The notes under the pieces were generated by a model. That model did not search any database, was not told the DNA's origin, and saw nothing but the letters and a program-made list of their open reading frames with translations. Shown here one piece after another: positions 10,244 to 20,775 of a DNA stretch of 27,213 nt. A program made the translations under genes and the position numbers. Position 1 is the first letter of the stretch, and every line of letters begins with the position of its first letter. The stretch is taken from assembly GCA_015679605.1 (NCBI GenBank), contig JAAAVE010000105.1, positions 6,219-33,431 on the forward strand. Direction: 5' to 3'. Origin of the DNA: Podila epigama (Eukaryota; Mortierellomycota; Mortierellomycetes; Mortierellales; Mortierellaceae).

Positions 10244-12948
10244 TTAAATACCTCCAATCCTTGCAATGGCCATGCGATACTGCAACGTCAAAGAACGCTG
10301 ATAGAGTTCTTTGTCGGATTGGCGATTTAATAGTCCTTGATGAATGTGAGCCAAGAACATGAAGAAATCACATACTGCCACAATCCTTTGGCGACAGAAC
10401 TTGTCCAAGGGGAAACATTGACCTCTTTCTTCTTTTGGGGTTACATTTGTGTGTTCGACTTGTGACAATCTTGAGGTAGAAGGGTTGAGTAGCCGCAAGC
10501 GGTATTCACAGGACCTTGTTTCGCGGCATAGACAACAGTACTGTGACTTTTGGGCAAAAGGGACCCCAACATGTAATTCGGATGCATGTCCAGAGTTACT
10601 TGACCATGGTTGATTGGGTGTCTTTGACCAAAGTTCAATCTCACAGGAGCGGTTCTCGATTGCGTCTAGTAGCCTTTGATGAAATGAGCTATCGGTGCCA
10701 TTTCGGCCGAGAGGTGTGGATTGGAGCATCGAGCTGATCCAGCCACCATATTTGCTACTCCTGTTTGTCTGGCCTTGGTTGATAAGAAGGCATGGTCGAA
10801 TATCTTGCTCCATAATGCATTTCATGTAATGAGTATCCATAACCATCGGTAATAACAACATTGACATACTGAACTTGATTGTGCTCTGAGTTTGTGATCG
10901 AAGAACAGTAACATGGTCCACGAACTGTCGAAATGCTGTTTCGTCAAATGTGACCGTTGGTGCCACCAAGTTGCTCAGATTCTGTTGCTGGAAGCAGCTG
11001 GTGGATGCAGTTGGAACCGATAGAGTTGATGTTGCATGGTTCTCTTGATTGTCTGATCTAGGAACATTGCGTAGGATAGGGCTCTTGTGAAGTCCTTCAC
11101 AAATGTCACCACAGCGTGAGTAGCTCCTCTCAGCTATGTCCACACAAACGCTTGCAAGGTTCCGGAGTGTTCGAATAGCGCACTCCATCTGAAGGACACT
11201 TCTGTTCAATTGCTGTTCTGGCCTAATATCCATCGTGCGCCAAGATGTCTGTATATAGTTTGGATGATTAGGAGTATCGACAGTGCTGCCTTGTAGAGCC
11301 GCAATGACGAGATCTGCTGACCCATCCAATGAAGCCTGTGCCAGTGTGAACACGCCCACGCTCTCGAGCATTTTCTGAGAGAATGATTGAAGGTCGCGGA
11401 CCCTATGACGGTGTTCTTCCTCTGCTCGTTCGGCCCATTGCTGGTTCTGAATACGCATTCGATCAAGGGTCAGAACGTGTTGCTTCAAATAGACGCGTTC
11501 ATCTACCATGCAACCGAGATCTGTCGCCAAGGTCTGTGCACTTCCTGCGTTGGTGGCCCTGTTGGTCGGATTCATGAACATGGAGGCAGAGAGCAATGCA
11601 CTGTCAGATGCTGAATCCATCATAGAATCGACTGATTCTGGGAGCGATCCAGTAGAGCCATTGACCTGCTGAATGTTTGTTTCCTCGCTCCCCAATTCGA
11701 TTATTCCCAGACCATTCAACTGTGGGCCAGGCAAAACGTTTCTTGGGTTGGGTGACATCCCATTGTCGTAATCATCGTTGGTATCTTCTCGGTCACTTTC
11801 GTAGGAGGAGTTGATCTCGCGAAGGGACTTGAGAGCAACGGCGAGTATGTCGTTGAACGGCCGCCCAGGTGGCACGGTAATGGGGCCGAGGACCTCAGAT
11901 TCCTGCACTGGGCTACCAAGCTGCATGTTGCCACCTTCTAATTCTACAATGCATCCCTGAGTCCTATCCAAGCTTTTAGCCACATTTGCTAAAGGGTGCG
12001 CTGGGCAAGATTGACTGCCGAGTTCTTGGTCCAGAATGTGAATGACCTTGCTGATGCTATTTTCAGCAAAGCGCCTCCAGTCTCGTTCATATTGTAACTT
12101 TGATTCCAAATCCTGGAGTATGATGGCCATCTCTTCTTGCTCTTGCTTATAAAGAGGTATCGCCTACAAGATTCAATGTATGTCTTATTAGTTCAGACAT
12201 GTTATCTCATCATCTCGAGCACAAGCTTGTGGTCAATTGGCTTTTTTTTTTTTGCTCTCACCTTGCAGTCCTGCTCGAGTTCTTTGATGCGAGACTCAAG
12301 TGCGTTGACAGTTTCAATGGCCTCTGACAGCCACGGCATAACGTCAGACAAGTGAGATTGGTCACAAAGCACCGTACGATCACAGACATCCCTTTCAGAG
12401 TCCTCAAGAAACATATCTTCCTCCTGTACTAATTCATCGAGTTGTTGCTGAAATACTGGAGCACATTGACCATTCTCGCCGGGATTCGGTGAAATAAACG
12501 TGTAAAGTTCTTGGTGCAGTCCAGACGGAGCTTTTGTTGAAAAGTCAGAGCGATTTTTGAACGATGCATTGCATTGAGGAATTCGATGTTGGGACAAGTC
12601 AGAGAGCATAGACTGGAGTAAGTGAGCGGCGCCTAGTGTTGAACCTGACATCTGTGTTAGATGAAAGGTTCTCGAACGCCGGTGGTGCGACTTTGATGTC
12701 TTGCCAAGAGGGCTGCCATGGCACAAGGCTGTTGACTCTGGGTAAGGTTTTTCCAGCTGTGTCTGGGATCTTGGCCGACCTCTTTGATACGCTGGCTGAG
12801 GGCTGTCGGATGGTGCATGTGTCGTCAGAGAGTTATGATCTGAATCGATAGTAGCAATTCTCTTGCGTGGATGAGGTATTTGAGATGTGCAAGTATCCAA
12901 GCTCTTTGGATAAGTGCTGTCAATGGGTATAGCGGCAGCGCGGTTCAT
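10244..12948 (-). CDS. Sec2/Rabin-type protein with C-terminal Rabin domain (868 aa)
   Basis: Two exons, 12948-12262 and 12163-10244, join in phase 0 across a GTGAGA...TGTAG intron. The N-terminal 190 residues are Ser/Pro/His-rich. A predicted coiled coil of roughly residues 205-265 follows (ALESRIKELEQDCK, then ILQDLESKLQYERDWRRFAEN). The C-terminal half matches the pattern of Sec2/Rabin3/Rabin8 C-termini. It has a helical segment with MEQDIRPCLL, then LLDAIENRSCEIE. It ends with CCLCRETRSCEYRLRL, then KFCRQRIVAVCDFFMFLAHI, and closes with YRMAIARIGG. In that family the protein activates the Rab GTPase Sec4/Rab8 in polarised exocytosis. The usual Sec2 catalytic signature (SLFEEANxMV-like) is not visible after the coiled coil, so exchange activity is uncertain. 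The family call rests on recognised motifs, not on a search. Confidence 0.8.
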
Positions 12949-13189
12949 TTGTATTACACAGTAAACGAGTGCAAAAAAAAAGATTCAAGAAACAGGAAGC
13001 GTCAAAAAAAATAATGTGTATTATTACAAAAATCGTAAAAACGGAGTGGTTATCCAAAATGCAATGCGGTTGCATGAGGTGCTTGCTATCAGTTCCAACA
13101 AGAACATTCTGTCCAGAGCATGCCATGCGACGCTGGGTACCAGTAACTGCGTGATGCAATTCGTACATTAGAATCAATTGGACCGTTGG

Positions 13190-15451
13190 TCAATAATAGC
13201 CAAGCCCTGGGACAGACCACGCTACCTGTCCGTATATATTCTGATTGAATGCGTTCTTAAACACCATCGTAGGATCTGCACAGTTATAGAGGAGTATGTC
13301 GCTGCAAGTGCGCTGGCTCAAGTCCATTGAATTCCTTGGTGTGGTCGAAGCAGAGTTGGGGCACGGCTTGGGTACAATCAGGTTGACTTCAGAAAGCTCT
13401 TGGAAACATTGAAGAAATGAAGAGATTTCCTCCATTGACATTGAGAAGCAGCCAGTTTCCATGTCTGGGATGCTCAAGTATAACGCACACAACTGCTTGA
13501 GTTCGACCAAACACGATATCATGACCTACATGGAATGAAAACGCAAAGGGGTATATGGTGAGATAGACTTTTCGTAATCTTGCCAAAGGCTCTGGCCATA
13601 CAAACACCACGTCCAAAATAGTCATTACCTCTTGTTGGACACCCAAGAGTTCAGTAAGACGCAGCCATTGCAGATTTTTACAGTGACGGAGGCCTTCGAA
13701 CATGCCCCAAGAGTTCATGCCTTTGCAGTCTAAGAGGTCAATGTCCAGAATCGCCAGATGTTTCCCAAACTCACCACACGCCTGCCAGAACTGAGGGCCT
13801 AAACCCAAGTAGGCATTCACCAGCCGCAGCCTCTTGATAGGACACATCTCAATCACATATATCAATCCTGTTTGCGGGTCAACCCGGGTCCGCTGGCATG
13901 GATCCCTTGAAATACTACCTCCCCATAGTGTCAAATCCTCGAGGTTTGGGCAAAGTTCTGCCACAGTGTCCAACAGCCTGAGTGAGCTGTTGGCAGAGAG
14001 ACTCGTTATGTTACAACCAAGCAAGCCCAAAACAAGCCCTGGACTGCAATCTATCGACTGCAAGGAGGTGAGCCTACTCGAAAAATGCTTGTATATTTCT
14101 GGATCCGTACGATCATTCAGTTTGGTCTCGAACAAGTTCAGTTGCGGTGCCAATCTCTCAGAGAGCACCTCAAGAACCGTGTTCGAAGGATGCAGGATGC
14201 GAAGGGATTGAAAGCGGGGTAGCTCTGGTTTGGTAAAGAGCGCTACCAAAAACTCATCACACCCCATTTCTAGGTCGATTGACTCTAGTTTGGCCAAACT
14301 GTCTCGTCGGAAAGGATACTCGTCCAACAAGAGGTCAAATGATGCCCCCCCTTTGGGCGGGCCGTGTATCCTGATAGATCTTAGCTCGCCGCCGTAGCCC
14401 ATGTACAGGCCATCAACAAATCCAGTGACACAGGTTGCCGGAAACGTCAAATGGGTTAATCTTTCACAGGTGATAGGGACATGGATGATGGATCGATTGT
14501 AGACGTAATACCCTAGTTCTAACTCGAGAGATTCCAGATTAGGGCTGCAGGAAATAAGCCTGTTGAAATCGCCTTCACTCAACCAACGTAGAGCAGACGG
14601 CATCTGTAAAGGTTCGAGTCGGAGAACTTTGAGTTGTGTGAAGATGGTGTCTTTGTTCCATGTTTTTATAATTCCGTGGTCCAGCGGCGAACCTGCCCAG
14701 TTGCAATCCAAGTACCGAAGGCTTGTAGATTCTGTAATGACTTTGGAAATGATTGCCCTACAGCGTGCATATCCCCTACCAAAACCATTCTCAAAATCCC
14801 AGTGGAAGCATTAGAATGGTTAGCGTACTCTTAAAATAAGGCACACACCGATGAAGTTCAGTATACTCACCACCAAAGGTTTTCCGAATTTGGGTCAGGT
14901 ATCGATCCTTGCCGTATGACTAACTCTTGGATATAGCCAAGGTACTGCATCCCATGGTGTTCAAGCGTGTAAGCAAAGCGGTCGAGTTGCCTGCAAGTCC
15001 GAATCTTGGGCCTCTCCCACAAGAGAGGTAGGCAAACAAGTGCCCAGGCTCGATTGACCCGACAGATCCTTGAGTATGCGTCCTGAGAGAGGTCATGAAT
15101 CCGACCTTGAGTGATTGCTTTGACAGTGGCGGAGGTTGCAGTTAAAGTTGCATTCGAGGCTGCAGCAGATTGTGGACAAAGGTTGGTCTTCAAGTGAGGC
15201 GTACTCTTAGAAGTTGGATTGCTGCGAGTCTCATCCATACCACTCCGAATCTGTAAGAAGATGCGGAGGAGCAAGTCGTGGTTCCTGGAAAGAGCGTCAA
15301 GTTGTGGTCGCTTCCTGTGCCGCTTGGATGATCCACGCTTCCGCGCAGCAGCGACTTCTGCTGCTATTCTAGCTGTAGCCAAGGCTTTTGGTACAAGTGA
15401 GGCGCGAGGCCACCTCGTTGCCGTTGTTTGTGATTCGAAAATTGTGGACAT
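13190..15451 (-). CDS. F-box / leucine-rich-repeat protein (about 687 aa)
   Basis: Exons are 15451-14871, about 14775-13629 and 13525-13190. The N-terminus is basic. An F-box-like region starts with HDLLLRIFLQIRSG and resumes with LSQDAYSRICRVNRAWALVCLPLLWE. Between them is a Ser/Thr/Ala-rich insertion of about 48 residues. Irregular leucine-rich repeats follow (TSLRYLDCNW, FTQLKVLRLEPL, SPNLESLELEL, CPNLEDLTLWGG, CKNLQWLRLTEL). F-box/LRR proteins are substrate receptors of SCF (Skp1-cullin) ubiquitin ligases; the LRR binds the target, which is unknown here. Exon 2 could instead start at 14757, since both TAG acceptors keep phase. The donor of intron 2 could be GTAATG (103-nt intron) or GTATGG (76-nt intron), both in frame. 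The gene is head-to-head with the SHLD2-like gene. Confidence 0.82.
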
Positions 15452-15641
15452 ATTTTTTTTTTCTTTCTTCTTGAACTCAAGCTGTGAATAATTGTTGTGA
15501 CAAAAGTAAAAAGGACGATGAATCTGGCAACATTCTTATATATCACGTTTATATATGACGTTTGACTATCACATCATCCATCACCAACATGGTACTTTTT
15601 GTCAAGTCACCTTGTAGTCTCCTCCTCGCAGGCTCATCTTT
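15452..15641. promoter_or_regulatory. Compact divergent promoter with two TATA elements
   Basis: Only 190 bases separate the start codons of the F-box/LRR gene (-) and the SHLD2-like gene (+). Two TATATA elements, at 15537-15542 and 15550-15555, flank TCACGT. They lie 86-87 bases from the two ATGs, almost symmetrically. A TGACGT half-site (15556-15561) follows. A short upstream ORF starts at ATG 15590 on the + strand and overlaps the 15642 start. Confidence 0.6.
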
Positions 15642-18600
15642 ATGCGTCCTTCTCTATTTCTCCACCACGGGGGAGAGGCCTCAATCCCTGTACCGCTCAA
15701 ACGAATAAAGGAGAAGCTCACTTGTTTTGGCGAGCTCTTGTGCTGGCAGACATTTGAAGAAGTTGGCCAACGTTGGTTATCCATAGTGAGTCGCAAACAC
15801 GCGACGTGGATGAAAATATCTCAGTGCAGTTCCATTCACGTGATAACAATGGACAAGGCTGCATTTGTGGGGAAGTTGAATTTGTTTGCCCATGCTTTCG
15901 CATTCAATGCAACATGGCTCTGCCCTCAACCTCTTCACCAAACAGCGACAGATTGTCAAATTTGGACCCTATTGTTGACGATGACGACGATGACAATAGT
16001 GATGACGGCGATAATAAAAGAGAAAAACTTGAAAGCGACAAGAGCAACAGTAACAACGCCGAAAAGCGGCATCAGACACCTTCGCAACAAGCGTCACCTG
16101 CCCACTCTCAGTCTGGTTCGCCAAGTCGGCGTTTCAAGTACCTTGGGCCATCCACCCCCCAAAAGACTGTTCCCAAGTCTCCAGGAAAACGACTGAGACC
16201 CGTGAGCGAGATATCAAAATCCCTGGTACTGAAGCCGCCGGTCCCACCCAGTCCGATACAAGAACCACCCTACCAGAAACGCATATGTATTGATAAGGCA
16301 ACCACGCCAACAAAAAATCTGTCGGACATTGCAAAGTCACTCGGCTTTAACCCCAGGGCTGATCTTCCCAACAACCCAACCATACGACCACCGCCACCAC
16401 TTGGACCGCGCCTACAACAACTTGCAAAGGAGATGGGTCATGTAGATGAAATCGAATCCACCTTGACAGACCCATGGCCGGCAATGGCTCAATCAACATC
16501 ATCCTCCACATTGAAACCAAAAGTCGACTCCTCACCCGAGCTTGCCGAATCTTTCGATGACTTTTTACAAACAGTATCGCCGCCCGCATCGACGCCGTCC
16601 ATACCCAAGATCTCGGCGATGTTACCACCTGATTCTCAATTAGAAGCGGCCTCGGAAAGCTTGACGCCACGCATGATGTCTGCATCAGCTCTTTCCGGAG
16701 TGGATAATTCGATACCTCTTCCTAAGGACATCATAGAAGGCTTTGGAAAAACCAAACCCATCAAGGAATTTTGCCATCTACCTCTCAAAACAGGATTGTT
16801 CAGTGCCTTTGTGCTCATTATATCAATAGAGCCAAGGGAAGAACTGGTTGCAAAGTCTGGCCACGAGTATTCCAAAGTTCAATTACTCGTGTGCGATAGA
16901 AGTGTGACATCCTTCAAGATTATTCTCTGGAGGGATAAATGCAGCTGGATCAATTTTGTCCATGCAGGTGATGTTGCATTGCTCACAGGTAAGAGTGATA
17001 TGCCTCATATAATACCATTGTTGCCTTTTGTTTACCATCTTTTCTATCTTCATTACAGCAATGATAACAATGAGAGGACTGGACTGATCCTCTGTCCACT
17101 CATTTGAAATAGACTTGCAGATGAAAGAATATGCAAAGAAAGTGACAGGCAATACAACTCGGAACTCAAAAATGGAGCGACTGGATGGTAGTGTACTCGC
17201 CAGATACACAGGAAGCGCCATAATTGAAAGTATGCTTGAGGTGTATATGGAAAAGAGGCGTATCCTTGCTTTGGATCTCTTGGATAAAGGGTTAGCACGG
17301 GATCCATCTTTGTATGTGACTCAACCTGAAGGCCTTTCAATGCACAAGTTCGAACGACCTGGTGGCTCAGGAACTGCATCATTTCCATCAAAACACCTTT
17401 CGGCCACAACAATTACAACAAAGCAACCATCTGTAGCCATAGAGCCGCATTATGAGCCAGCCTCTATTGCCATTCTCGCATGTGTAGTCTACAGAATGTT
17501 AAGAGTAACTCGGGATGACAGCAAGGGCCTGGAGATTGGGGTAGTTCTACCCAATGGCCGATTTGTCAAAATCCATGTGTAAGTTGGAGTGAACGGGTAG
17601 TAGGATCGTATGAGGGAGTAAGAGAGTACAGGATGCAATCCAGAGACCCAGTGAAACATGTCACTAATACTCTGACATATTCCATATGTTCTTGTATTCC
17701 TTTGTATAGTGTTGACGCTGTACCCTGGGCCAACAATATCACTCTTGGGAGGCCATTCAAGTTCTTTGGTTGTTTTATTTCTTCTGACAACGGAACCATA
17801 TGTAAGTCATATCATTTGTCATCCTGCAAGCGCGCGTCTTTCTTCCATTTGACTAATCGATATATTACAGTTCAAATTCACGCAACCACAAGGGAGCCAC
17901 AGTCAATACCCAGTGATTCGTGGGCGAAAATGGGTAAAAATCTTGAGCCAAGGTCCTTTTCGAGTATCAAACTGATGAAAGAACACCAGTTTATGGGTAA
18001 ATGGCACATATTTAATGGGCGCCTGTATTTTTTTTGTCATATCAAAATGGCGATTTAGCTTTGGTCCTGTACTTCTTTCTCTTTATGATTTTCTTTCTGC
18101 CTTTGACCACTTCTTTCGTCTGCGTACGCATTTATAGGCGATGCTGTTATAGAAGCCTACATTTTTGGAGTGTACTTCACCGACCCTGATTTTCAGCCGA
18201 CGGAAGAAATGTTTGGGTTTATCCAAAAGTACTGCACAGCATGTTCCAGCTTGGCTATGACATCGCCAAAAGATGATTCTACGTTTTTTTGTCCGTACTG
18301 TCATTTGGATACTACGCGACGGGAATCGAGTCAGCTCTTGTGGATGTATCCACCGTTTGAGATGACAGTGGGAGACCATCCACTCTTTAGGTCGAATCTC
18401 GCCAAAGAATTGGCTCAGGTGCGATGTCCAAGTGAGCTTGGCGATCAATTATTCTCTTCTGTCCCCGCCGATCAATGGATGCAAGGTGAAAAAATGTTTA
18501 TCTGTTCAAGAGCAGAATGGAAGCGACTTTATGTACTCATGAACCTGAAACGAGAAGAGACGAACCATTTTGATAATCAAATTGACAATGTAAATGCCGA

Positions 18601-18718
18601 TGGAGCGTCTGAGACCATCATGGAGCAGCATCCACTGCGGATCAAGTTGTACATTACTGTGGGTATCAACAATATCATGAAAGCAACCAAAGTAGAGCAC
18701 ATTACCCAGATCATTTAG
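15642..18718 (+). CDS. OB-fold protein resembling shieldin subunit 2 (SHLD2), 855 aa
   Basis: Six exons join in frame: 15642-15785, 15830-16988, 17113-17578, 17710-17801, 17871-17996 and 18138-18718. After about 50 N-terminal residues comes a disordered acidic and Ser/Pro-rich region of about 300 residues. Residues about 360-440 resemble an OB-fold: FVLIISIEPREEL, KSG, LLVCDRSVTSFKIILWRD, then W and GDVALLTD. The exon 2/3 junction rebuilds LLTD. More OB-like strands follow, and the last exon holds a zinc ribbon, CxxC-x15-CxxC, at Cys695, 698, 714 and 717, as in RPA1 and SHLD2 C-terminal OB-folds. In vertebrates SHLD2 binds single-stranded DNA and limits end resection. The family call is from motif memory only; RPA1-like or CST-like proteins are alternatives. 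The start and the 44-nt first intron are the weakest parts; ATG 15773 or 15912 could be the true start. Confidence 0.68.
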
Positions 18719-18770
18719 TCTTCTTTTGGCCATTGTTATGAAGAAAAAGAATACTGTTCTATTCTTGCTA

Positions 18771-20110
18771 TTATGGGGCGTTGCCTCCCAACAGCTGTGC
18801 TCTGAGTTGGAGGATATTGGGTCGATGCTCTTCAGGCAAGGATGCAATGTCGGCCGGGGTTAATGCTAAAACCTGAGCAACCAGTTGCTGTTGTTGCTCT
18901 ATCCAAGGCAAAAAAATGAGTCAAGAATTAGACACCATGTATGAATAAAATCGAGTTTACCTCGACGGACAAAAAAAAAAAAAATTGACAAAGACAGTAT
19001 TATCAAAGTGTTGCAGTTTACCCATAGGTGACAGAGTTGTTGAAGGCTGTTGCAGCAACATTGGAAATGCTTGGTTTGGGTATCCTGGTGGAGGTTGCAT
19101 GAAAGGAGGTTGTTGTTGTGGAGGAGGAGGAGGAGGAGGATTTGGAGGTCCTTCCAGGGGGATTGTGGATGTTGGAGCTGTCGCAGATGGCATAGTAGGA
19201 AACATCCGCTAGAAGAACAGACATAGAGAAAGCTGTCAGTCAGGAAGGATGCCAAGAAGCAAGGATAAAATAAAAGAAGATTGAATATGTCGTTGTGAAT
19301 ACCTGAAGTGAACTTGGATCCACGAGATTCATCAACAGCAATGCTTGGAAGAGCGCGTATGAGAGCTGAGGGTTGGCGTTCAAGACAGCCCTTGCCTTTT
19401 CCGGTTCATTTGTCCCAAGGACCTTCATGGAGGAGATCAAGTCAAACATGTTTTGCGGTGTCATAGTTCCCAGAACTGCTGTTATTGGGTCTGCTGGATT
19501 GGATGGCACAGGTACTGGTGCTTGTGGGGGTTGTGAAGGGGGTGGGATGAGTGGCACGGGCGGTGGCTGATTGCCAGCTGCAAGCCGTGGATCCATCCTT
19601 GGCAGTGCCTGTGGTGGTGGCATGAAAGCACCAGGCGCGTGTTGCATGTGCGGCAAATGTGGTGGAAACATCGGTGGTGGTGGCGGCGGAGGTTGTTGTT
19701 GTACTCCGTGGAGCCTTGGGGCTTGATGATTTTGACCTCTGGAGTCATCCATCTCTCGACTATGCATCCTGGCCTGATCTGTGTCTGCATAGTCAACCTT
19801 TAAGGTCCTAACGCCGATCTCGCGTCCATTCAAGTTTCTAACCGCTGAAGCCGCAGTTCTTTCATCCTTGTATTCGCAAAATCCATATCCTCTGGGCTTT
19901 CCTGTCTCGCGGTCGAACAGGAGCCTGAAAGATACGACTGGTCCAACTTCGCTAAAGATCTCTATCAGTTGCTCCTCCGTCTGTTCGTATGGGATGTTTC
20001 CGACTAAGGGTAGACATAGAAATACTCTTTAGCCACCTTTTCCTCCTCGTTTGGAACGCGTTGTGACATTTAGTATGCATCTTACCGAAAACGATTTTTG
20101 AGCCGCTCAT
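18771..20110 (-). CDS. CSTF2: Cleavage stimulation factor 64-kDa subunit (CstF-64/Rna15)
   Basis: Exons 20110-20086, 20003-19303, 19208-19022 and 18898-18771 encode 346 residues. The N-terminal RRM has RNP2 IVFVGNIPY (residues 6-14) and RNP1 KPRGYGFCEY (44-53). A proline/glutamine/methionine-rich linker follows. The hinge domain is next (TPQNMFDLISSMKVL, NPQLSYALFQALLLMNLVDP), which in the family binds CstF-77 (Rna14). After a second proline-rich stretch, the C-terminal helix bundle QQLVAQVLALTPADIASLPE...RPNILQLRAQL is the conserved domain that contacts Pcf11. The protein recognises U/GU-rich elements downstream of poly(A) sites. Joining exon 1 to exon 2 restores RNP2, which proves the start. 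Its stop is only 52 bases from the stop of the convergent SHLD2-like gene. Confidence 0.95.
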
Positions 20111-20217
20111 GATGTGTAAAGAATGTTTTGCTATTTTTTTTTTGTGAATGCCAAGTTTCTTGAAGAGATGTTGCACGTGACCAGCTCTCGTCTATTTAAA
20201 GTGATTGTTTGTTGACA

Positions 20218-20240
20218 TTTTTTTTTTTTTTTTTTTTTTT
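20218..20240 (+). repeat. Poly(T) tract, 23 bases
   Basis: An uninterrupted run of T on the + strand between the divergent CstF-64 gene and the snoRNA host transcript. Poly(dA:dT) tracts exclude nucleosomes in fungal promoters, so it may mark a shared promoter. The exact length is uncertain, as such runs mis-sequence. Confidence 0.9.
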
Positions 20241-20405
20241 ATTCCTCATCAGCCCTTTTCCCAGTCTCCAGCTCGGTAACCTTTCAACTGTCCTTCTATC
20301 CGTCAACCCCACTTTTCCTTCATCCCTTCATGTTTCTTTTTAGCAGCGGAATCTCCTATCACTATTCAAGGAACGCTCTGTTCTTTCTTGATCAAGCTAA
20401 TCAAC

Positions 20406-20421
20406 TTGATCAATTGATCAA
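20406..20421. repeat. 16-bp perfect palindrome, two TTGATCAA units
   Basis: TTGATCAATTGATCAA is its own reverse complement. A third TTGATCAA lies at 20388-20395 inside the palindrome CTTGATCAAG, and an inverted repeat GGATC-TTA-GATCC follows at 20453-20465. All are in exon 1 of the putative host RNA. Confidence 0.85.
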
Positions 20422-20657
20422 TCTTGAAAACGTGAGATCTTGATTCTACATTGGATCTTAGATCCTCTAACGCGCTTCAAGTTCTTCTAATAAGAAAGAC
20501 TTGCGAGTCTAGCAACTTTTTGATACTATTTTGTAAGTAAACCAACTCCCACTCCTTGTCACCCTTTTATCTCTACCTACCCCCAAACCTTCTATCTCTA
20601 CTCTTGTCCAATGCTTTGATCCACGCTGGTGGAGAAAAGACATGGAAAAGTTGTAGA

Positions 20658-20775
20658 GAAAAAGTGATGATAACTTTTTTTAACCGTAGCAGGGCCTTGG
20701 CACACCGTTCTGGTGTGCTTCCTGTACTGTCGGTAGTATACTCTGTATACGCTTTGTCATAGTTACACTGATTTC
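20658..20775 (+). ncRNA. snR63: C/D box snoRNA, snR63-like, predicted to methylate 25S A2256
   Basis: Box C GTGATGA (20664-20670) fits RUGAUGA, and box D CTGA is at 20768-20771. A terminal stem pairs GAAA (20658-20661) with TTTC (20772-20775). Bases 20756-20766 (GTCATAGTTAC), starting two bases before box D, are complementary over 11 nt without mismatch to GUAACUAUGAC, a universally conserved 25S/28S rRNA segment. The fifth base before box D (T20763) pairs with the second A of GUAAC. In S. cerevisiae numbering that is A2256, known to be methylated under snR63. Between the boxes are two hairpins: GCACACC/GGTGTGC (20700-20718), extended by CAGG/CCTG and CCG/CGG, and GTATAC/GTATAC (20736-20750). 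They explain the length of about 118 nt. It sits in an intron of the host transcript. Confidence 0.85.

Noticed and set aside
20658-20775. U3 or U14 snoRNA identity
   Set aside because: U3 box A (GATCATTTCTATAG-like) is absent upstream, and the U14 18S-complementary domains are absent. The 25S A2256 guide fits better.
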